DNA of 55,207 nucleotides. It comes from Flavobacterium psychrophilum (GTDB lineage Bacteria; Bacteroidota; Bacteroidia; Flavobacteriales; Flavobacteriaceae). Below, in pieces: positions 50,480-55,207 of the stretch. Numbering within the stretch: position 1 is the stretch's first letter; each line of letters starts with the position of its first letter. The DNA lies in the NCBI GenBank assembly GCA_945874225.1, contig CAMCFT010000024.1, forward strand, positions 1 to 55,207, in the 5' to 3' direction. The position numbers were made by a program, and so were the translations under genes. Under the pieces are notes generated by a model. That model made no database searches and was not told the origin of the DNA. It was given only the letters and a program-made list of their open reading frames with translations.

Positions 50480-51352
50480 ATGAAAATAATACCACCCTAC
50501 CAAATCACTAGTGAAATATTAAACTTAATTCACGAAGCTGAAGAATATCTAATATTAGTGTCACCTTATGTAAATTTCAATAATTGGGAAAGTATTAAAG
50601 TCGCTATAAAAAACGCTTCAAATAGGAATATAAAAATTAAGTTTTATACTAGACTTGATAATGAAAATTTTAAGAGTTGGGAACAAATTGAGGCGTTGAA
50701 TATTCAACCCAAATTAGTAAAAAACTTGCATAGCAAACTCTATTTCAATGAAAAAACGGGTATTGTTACCTCTATGAATTTACTGACCAGTTCTAATCTC
50801 AACGCCATGGAATTTGGAGCGATATACAATACTACAGAGGAGCTGGAGGAATTAAAAAGCTACGTTAAAAAATATTTAGAACCTAATGTTGAGAAAGAGA
50901 AACCCAACGATGAGGATTTATACATTGCAAAAGAAAAGTTTCAGATCATAACACAAGGCTATTTATCCCAATATTTAAATAGACGCGTAAGCTGTAAATG
51001 GCAAAATGGGAATATAATAATCAATGCTAAAAATACATTCTATATTAATTTAGATAAAGTTAGAAATAACTTTTCAATTGCTGGAATTGTGTCGGGCTTA
51101 GAAAGTAATAATTTTGACAAGTTTAAAAATGATTCTAAATTAAAAAATCTAGAGTTGCTAAATGATGGAGAAGAGGGATCAATGTCAAGTTTTGTTGGAT
51201 TTACAAAGAAATCATTTAGTAATAATAATTTTGATTTTTTAATGGTTAATGAGAAAAAAGAGATATTAGATTATATACTAGCATTCATAATTGAGCTTAC
51301 TGAATTTAAGTCTTATGTTTATGAAAATAGAAAAAATTTATCCGTAGAATAA
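50480..51352 (+). CDS. PLD-like protein, third gene of the Nudix-helicase operon
   Basis: 290 aa, 22 bp after the helicase. The first 130 residues have the single PLD-like half-site: EAEEYLILVSPYVNFNNWES, then LHSKLYFNEKTGIVTSMNLL (His84-x-Lys86, with Asn in place of the usual Asp) and LTSSNLNAMEFG. The C-terminal 150 residues are not recognised (WQNGNIIINAKNTFYINLDK). It would need to dimerise to form a full active site, as bacterial single-domain PLD nucleases do. Present as an extra subunit beside the helicase-linked PLD domain. Confidence 0.75.
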   Translation: MKIIPPYQITSEILNLIHEAEEYLILVSPYVNFNNWESIKVAIKNASNRNIKIKFYTRLDNENFKSWEQIEALNIQPKLVKNLHSKLYFNEKTGIVTSMNLLTSSNLNAMEFGAIYNTTEELEELKSYVKKYLEPNVEKEKPNDEDLYIAKEKFQIITQGYLSQYLNRRVSCKWQNGNIIINAKNTFYINLDKVRNNFSIAGIVSGLESNNFDKFKNDSKLKNLELLNDGEEGSMSSFVGFTKKSFSNNNFDFLMVNEKKEILDYILAFIIELTEFKSYVYENRKNLSVE

Positions 51353-51659
51353 ATAAAATAATAACAAACTAAATAAAATAATTAAAGAAAAAGTTCAAAT
51401 TAATTTTAAGACTTATAGTAAAAGTTTGCTAAAAGTGGTCTCTATTTGAAAAAGTATTAAACGAAACAAGCCTATTGAGAAGCTATCAGCAACGGCCCTA
51501 AAATATTTATCCTAAATGAGGATTCCCGTAATGAAATTCAAATATAAAGTACTACTATTGTTTTTTGAAAGAATTTATTTGCTTTAAATTGCTATTCATA
51601 GTATTTTTCTCAACAATATATTCTATCTTTAAACACAAATAAAATTCGCCCCCAATTTT
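51353..51659. other. 307-bp intergenic region, end of the helicase operon
   Basis: AT-rich, no gene and no strong terminator seen. It ends with aaattcgcccccaatttt, a sudden rise in G+C at the start of the integrative element. Confidence 0.4.
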
Positions 51660-52067
51660 ATGAATATCCAAAATCCAGTACTAATTGCCCGTGTTGTAAT
51701 TTACAAGCTACTTACAGCTTGTGGTTTTACTATACTGAACCAGAATAGATTCTATCTTGCCGCTGGTGCCCCACTCCTATTATTAAATAATGACTCTTTG
51801 CCGTTTGTGTATGTACGCACGGGGGACATCTCTTGTTGTACTCATTATATAGATTCTAACTCCCGTTTAAGAAACGGATTTACTATTCATCAACCAAAAC
51901 GAATGAAGGAAGGTGGAAACTTGCTTGCCAGATTGCGGGACATTTCTAGTCTAGCTGCTGAAGGGGTTCATATACGATGGTTAATAGCATCTATATACAA
52001 GTTATCTACAACTTTTCATTCAACCCTCCCAATTGCACTTAAAGTGTTGTATTCATTGACTTTATAA
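51660..52067 (+). CDS. doubtful 135-aa frame over a structured, GC-richer segment
   Basis: The frame (MNIQNPVLIARVVIYKLLTA, then CGFTILNQNRFYLAAG and LARLRDISSLAAEGVHIRWL) has no recognised domain. The DNA has a higher G+C content than its surroundings and perfect hairpins acaagct-acttac-agcttgt (51703-51722) and ccgttt-aag-aaacgg (51863-51877). It lies between the helicase operon and the integrase, so it could be non-coding element-end DNA. Coding status uncertain. Confidence 0.25.
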   Translation: MNIQNPVLIARVVIYKLLTACGFTILNQNRFYLAAGAPLLLLNNDSLPFVYVRTGDISCCTHYIDSNSRLRNGFTIHQPKRMKEGGNLLARLRDISSLAAEGVHIRWLIASIYKLSTTFHSTLPIALKVLYSLTL

Positions 52068-52086
52068 AAATGAACAATGCAATTTT

Positions 52087-52137
52087 AAGCAACAAAAAGC
52101 AACGAAATACTTGTTTTGTTGTACCTATTGTTGTACC
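52087..52137. repeat. tandem repeats upstream of the integrase, arm-site-like
   Basis: Two adjacent 10-mers (aagcaacaaa, aagcaacgaa; 52087-52106) are followed by two 12-base units ttgttgtaccta and ttgttgtacctt (52116-52139). An inverted gtacaacaa lies at 52214-52222. Such short repeats beside a tyrosine integrase gene often serve as integrase binding arms. Confidence 0.55.
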
Positions 52138-52240
52138 TTCGTATTACGATGCACCCGATTGAAACCCCTTATTTTACAGTACCTTCACTCTTTTGCACCG
52201 CCTTACAAATATAGTACAACAATCCTAAATTCCTAATCTT

Positions 52241-53458
52241 ATGGCATCAGTAAAACTAATTTTAAGAACGCATCAGGCAGACCAAACAGGACACAGCCCT
52301 TTGTATATTCGAATTATAAAAGATAGAAAAACGAAATTTATCACTGCTGGTGTGAAGCTTAAAGAGAACGAATGGGATGAAGTAAAGCAGAAAGTAAAAA
52401 AGAACCATTCCAACAGTGCCCGGATGAATGCTTCGTTAGCTCAAAAAATTGCAGATGCTGAAGGTCAGGTTGCAGATATGGAACGTAAAATCAAAACCGT
52501 ATCGGTTAAAAAACTCAAAGAAGCCATAAAGGGAAAAGAAGTACCAAACTTTTTTGAATATGCCAGAAAGAGATTAGAGAAAATTAAAAGTACTGTTTCT
52601 TATTCCACTTACAGAGCATACACCTCCCAGGTTGATAAATTTGAAAAATATATGGGAACAAAGGATGTATATTTTGATGAAATTACCGTAGCACTATTAA
52701 ACGACTATAAATTTCATTTAGGCAATACATTAGGCAACGGAGATACAACACAACGACTATCAATCATTGTGCTTGGAACCATATTCAGGGATGCAATTCG
52801 GGAGGAAGTTATTCCCGAAACTATGTTTCCGTTTAGCAAAATAACCCTCAAAATCAGCTCTTCTAAAAGATTATTTCTTAATAAGGTACAGATTGATGCT
52901 TTGGCCCAATTAAAGCTCATAGAAGGCAAAAAAGCTATGATGTGGCGAGATTTATTCCTTTTCTCTATCTATGCAGGCGGTTTGCGTTTTAGTGATGTTA
53001 TCGAAATGCAATATTCCAATTACAATGAAGCAGAACATAAAATCAACAAACACATCCGTAAAACTGGAAGAGTACACCAGTTCAAAATTGGAAAAGTGGC
53101 CATCGATATTCTGGAAAAATACAAAAAAGAAAATGCCAATCACGATGATTTTATCTTTCCGGTTATTGTCGACAAAAAGGGCTATTTGGAAAACGAAGCA
53201 AAACGTTATTTTCAAACAGCAGCTTTCAATAAATTAGCAAACTGGCATCTGAAAAAAATGGGAGAAAAAATAAAATTACCTTTCGACCTTTCTTTCCATT
53301 TGTCAAGACACAGTTTTGCGACAAATGCGTTAAATAATGGTATGAGAATTGAGCACGTTTCTAAACTTATGGACCACCGAGACATCAGCACCACACAAGT
53401 ATATGCCAAAATCATCAGCGAAGAACTGGACAAAGCGGTAGACAACTATATTTTTTAA
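52241..53458 (+). CDS. tyrosine recombinase / site-specific integrase
   Basis: 405 aa. N-terminal arm-binding domain (VKLILRTHQADQTGHSPLYI), SAM-like core-binding region (PNFFEYARKRLEKIKSTVSY) and a catalytic domain with Arg249 in GGLRFSD, His353-x-x-Arg356 in HLSRHSFATNAL, His379 in MDHRDI and the nucleophile Tyr388 in TTQVYAKI. All catalytic residues are present, so the enzyme should be active. It is the Bacteroidota type found on ICEs and IMEs, and heads the element that runs off the right end of the window. Confidence 0.93.
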   Translation: MASVKLILRTHQADQTGHSPLYIRIIKDRKTKFITAGVKLKENEWDEVKQKVKKNHSNSARMNASLAQKIADAEGQVADMERKIKTVSVKKLKEAIKGKEVPNFFEYARKRLEKIKSTVSYSTYRAYTSQVDKFEKYMGTKDVYFDEITVALLNDYKFHLGNTLGNGDTTQRLSIIVLGTIFRDAIREEVIPETMFPFSKITLKISSSKRLFLNKVQIDALAQLKLIEGKKAMMWRDLFLFSIYAGGLRFSDVIEMQYSNYNEAEHKINKHIRKTGRVHQFKIGKVAIDILEKYKKENANHDDFIFPVIVDKKGYLENEAKRYFQTAAFNKLANWHLKKMGEKIKLPFDLSFHLSRHSFATNALNNGMRIEHVSKLMDHRDISTTQVYAKIISEELDKAVDNYIF

Positions 53459-53514
53459 ATAACGTGTTAAGTGTCTATTTTATTGACATTAAACAATTGT
53501 TAATAACTTCAACT

Positions 53515-53540
53515 AAAATCCTTTAACAAGGATTTTTTTT
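53515..53540 (+). terminator. terminator after the integrase
   Basis: A 9-bp perfect stem aaaatcctt/aaggatttt (53515-53523 with 53528-53536), loop taac, followed by a T run. Confidence 0.85.
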
Positions 53541-53728
53541 ATTTTATAACTTTACAACAGAGTAAACAAGTAATTTTTAAAGCATTCGAAACGAGTGATA
53601 AACGAACTCTAGTTGAAAACACTAGGACTTCCAAAAAGCAACCAATTTTAATAAGCTTTTAATTACCTTTTAATACTAAATGAACACCCCAAAAACTATA
53701 ATTAAACTTGAACTCAAAGGATCAAAAT

Positions 53729-54616
53729 ATGCAAACAGCTCCGTTTGTAGAATTATTGGCAGTGCCTTCGGCTCTAGCCAAAAATCCTTTATTTGATATA
53801 ATCGTTGAAGACAAAATCACTATTCAAAACTATTGCAATGCCTTAATTGCAAAAATTCTAGAACTCAAACAATCCCAATTTCCTGCATTTATAGATTATC
53901 AATTCAACCAGGTGAAGAACCCGGAAATATGGATATGCAAACTCGAAAAATTATTAGCCAATAATGAAGCTTTTTTTAGCTCCAAAACAGCAATGAGTAG
54001 ATACAATAAATTGTATTTTTTAATCGAGAAAAAACGAACAGAGCTGCAATCTTCCAGAGTAAAAGAACCTGTAGTAAAAACTCCTAAAAAATTCATTAAT
54101 GCTGAAAGTGAAGACCGTCATTTTTCATTTTATGAGTTAAAAAAGCAGTTGGATAATATCAATGATGACAATCAAAAAATATTGTTGTTAACAAAAGAAA
54201 TGTTTGAATACCAACAAGCTAATATTGAGTTTATCAATCAAAAGACACCGTTTTATGATGCACAATGCACCAAAGAAATAGAGAATATTTATGCCTTACA
54301 AAAAATACAAGCGGCAATTGAAGAAGCTCAAAAACTAAAATTAAGCAGCCCAAAACCAAACAAAAAGCTAAAATTCAATGGAAATCTAAACCAATTAGTA
54401 GATATGTTTTACCAATTAAATCGCGAACTTTTTATTGATGGCAAACCTTATATTGACGAAAACACAAACGATCTAGCGGATTGGATTGTAAATTCCTTCT
54501 TGGATAAGGAAGGTAAAGAAATAAGTCCCCTAACAGTCAAAACAATCCTCAAACCTTCCAAAGAGGATAAACGTCCGAACACCCATAAAAGACTGGACAT
54601 CGACAAATTGCTTTAA
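53729..54616 (+). CDS. conserved hypothetical of integrative elements, RteC-like C-terminus
   Basis: 295 aa from ATG 53729 (MQTAPFVELLAVPSALAKNP); a TTG 21 bp upstream is possible. It is helical and Lys/Gln-rich. The last 80 residues (LKFNGNLNQLVDMFYQLNRE, then NDLADWIVNSFLDKEGKEIS and RPNTHKRLDIDKLL) have the layout of the RteC C-terminal domain. Its position between integrase and excisionase-like gene parallels the 495-aa gene at 11272. Role in control of excision or transfer is inference. Confidence 0.6.
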   Translation: MQTAPFVELLAVPSALAKNPLFDIIVEDKITIQNYCNALIAKILELKQSQFPAFIDYQFNQVKNPEIWICKLEKLLANNEAFFSSKTAMSRYNKLYFLIEKKRTELQSSRVKEPVVKTPKKFINAESEDRHFSFYELKKQLDNINDDNQKILLLTKEMFEYQQANIEFINQKTPFYDAQCTKEIENIYALQKIQAAIEEAQKLKLSSPKPNKKLKFNGNLNQLVDMFYQLNRELFIDGKPYIDENTNDLADWIVNSFLDKEGKEISPLTVKTILKPSKEDKRPNTHKRLDIDKLL

Positions 54617-54624
54617 ACAAAATG

Positions 54625-54648
54625 GTCCCCTGGAGACCAAGTGGGGAC
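54625..54648. promoter_or_regulatory. inverted GTCCCC/GGGGAC box upstream of the second excisionase-like gene
   Basis: gtcccc (54625-54630) and ggggac (54643-54648) flank tggagaccaagt, whose tggtc/gacca part forms an alternative pairing. It lies 57 bp before ATG 54706, matching the palindrome-to-start distance at the first excisionase-like gene. Confidence 0.5.
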
Positions 54649-54705
54649 TAAAAGACTTTTTTCAACTGCTCACATTTGCACCATAACAATTTAAAACATT
54701 TAAAA

Positions 54706-54987
54706 ATGGATGCAATTATCTTCACAAAAGACCAGTTCACAGATCTAATGAGCAAATTAGACACTATTCAAAGCCAAATCTCTATCAAGGCTGACCCAAA
54801 GAAAGAAACGTTTCTTGACAATCAAGAATTTCTATTATTGATGAAAATTTCAAAACGTACAGCTCAAACCTGGAGAGACGAAGGGAAAATTTCATTTAGT
54901 CAAGTGGGAAACAAAATCTATTACAAACTTTCTGATGTTGAAAAGCTCCTTACGGAGCATTACAACAAATCTTTCAAAGGAAGATAG
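54706..54987 (+). CDS. excisionase-family helix-turn-helix protein
   Basis: 93 aa from ATG 54706 (MDAIIFTKDQFTDLMSKLDT); an upstream in-frame codon at 54676 is less likely. The HTH_17-type core FLDNQEFLLLMKISKRTAQT followed by WRDEGKISFSQVGNKIYYKL parallels the protein at 13320. It presumably assists the integrase upstream in excision or controls the following replication genes. Confidence 0.85.
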   Translation: MDAIIFTKDQFTDLMSKLDTIQSQISIKADPKKETFLDNQEFLLLMKISKRTAQTWRDEGKISFSQVGNKIYYKLSDVEKLLTEHYNKSFKGR

Positions 54988-54988
54988 T

Positions 54989-55075
54989 ATGAGCAGCTGC
55001 AACGGAACTTGTGAGTTTTGCGATTGCAAAACTCACACAAACGAGAACCAACAACCGCCAACTATTAACCATTAA
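54989..55075 (+). CDS. 28-aa Cys-rich mini-protein
   Basis: ATG 54989, one base after the excisionase stop, gives MSSCNGTCEFCDCKTHTNEN and eight more residues to TAA 55073. The CxxxCxxCxC array is suited to bind Zn. It may be a real small ORF in the operon; conservation was not tested. Confidence 0.4.
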   Translation: MSSCNGTCEFCDCKTHTNENQQPPTINH

Positions 55076-55084
55076 ATTAAAACT

Positions 55085-55207
55085 ATGGTAACCATTTTCA
55101 AGAATTTCAACGAGGTTGTTGAACACAAAACAATTTCAACAATTTTAGAAGAAATCAAAACAGGAAAGTACCGACCGGGCATAATTTACTTGCGTAAATC
55201 ACTTGCC
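55085..55207 (+). CDS. BT4734/VirE-N-like protein, 5' part only
   Basis: 41 codons before the window ends: MVTIFKNFNEVVEHKTISTI, then LEEIKTGKYRPGIIYLRKSL. This opening (short strand, E-x-I-K-T-G-K-Y, I-x-Y-L-R-K) is that of the BT4734/BF3469 family with the VirE N-terminal domain, usually followed by primase-helicase parts and located in integrative elements. It is 9 bp after the Cys-rich ORF. Confidence 0.65.
   Translation, partial: MVTIFKNFNEVVEHKTISTILEEIKTGKYRPGIIYLRKSLA

Noticed and set aside
51660..52067. tmRNA or tRNA gene as integration target
   Set aside because: No acceptor stem, T-loop or CCA-like end was found in this segment.

Overview
The window is AT-rich DNA from a member of the Bacteroidota, most likely a Flavobacterium-like organism. 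The signs are TAnnTTTG-type promoters, start codons without Shine-Dalgarno boxes, lipoprotein and AQ-ending signal peptides, and protein families typical of that group (HMBD-bearing Cus/Czc efflux, GDCCVxC protein, DUF6943, DUF5675, BT4734-like protein, FISUMP). It reads as an accessory region in which metal-resistance islands, fragments of integrative elements, long inverted repeats, a defence-like operon and an array of small secreted paralogues lie side by side. No tRNA, rRNA, CRISPR array, intact IS or phage structural block was recognised.

Layout. 1-9.2 kb: a copper/silver operon on the plus strand with a CusA-type RND pump split in two frames, a TolC-type outer-membrane factor, two CusB-type adaptors, a CopA-type P-ATPase and a small secreted protein. 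Four copies of the C-x-M-x-P...C-P-x-C-x-M metal-binding module lie in three consecutive genes. 9.3-17.1 kb: mobile-element debris (PD-(D/E)XK-like nuclease, a broken copy of its 5' end, an RteC-like remnant) followed by a compact excisionase/replication module (HTH protein, DnaD-like protein, DnaC-like ATPase), a DUF3800 gene with its one-base-overlapping partner, and a probable small RNA gene on the minus strand at 17.08-17.15 kb.

17.3-27.5 kb: a second metal island (CzcA-TolC fusion, CzcB, MgtC-like, SpoIIAA-like, MerC/GDCCVxC, ZntA/CadA-type ATPase) bounded by an 80-100 bp direct repeat. 27.6-28.85 kb: about 1.2 kb without genes but full of long inverted repeats, including two composite units with the same layout and unrelated stem sequences. 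28.9-34.9 kb: DUF6943 protein, small ORFs, and a cassette of two tiny membrane proteins, a DUF5675 protein and a conserved 251-aa protein, whose 252-aa paralogue lies at 34.1 kb beyond a GH71/99-like lipoprotein. Several dispersed palindromic repeats sit here.

34.9-45.6 kb: a one-direction (minus) run of about 20 small exported proteins, partly a tandem paralogue family, with fresh decay: a one-base loss in the start-proximal A tract, a nonsense codon in a signal peptide, orphan signal-peptide stubs and a segmental duplication. 46.9-51.4 kb: a Nudix hydrolase, a PLD-SF2 helicase-DUF3427 protein and a second PLD-like protein in one operon, a good candidate for a defence or DNA-repair system. 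51.7-55.2 kb: the start of another integrative element (tyrosine integrase preceded by tandem repeats, conserved protein, excisionase-like HTH protein, Cys-rich mini-protein, BT4734/VirE-like protein cut by the window end). All function calls rest on reading motifs by eye; no database search was done.
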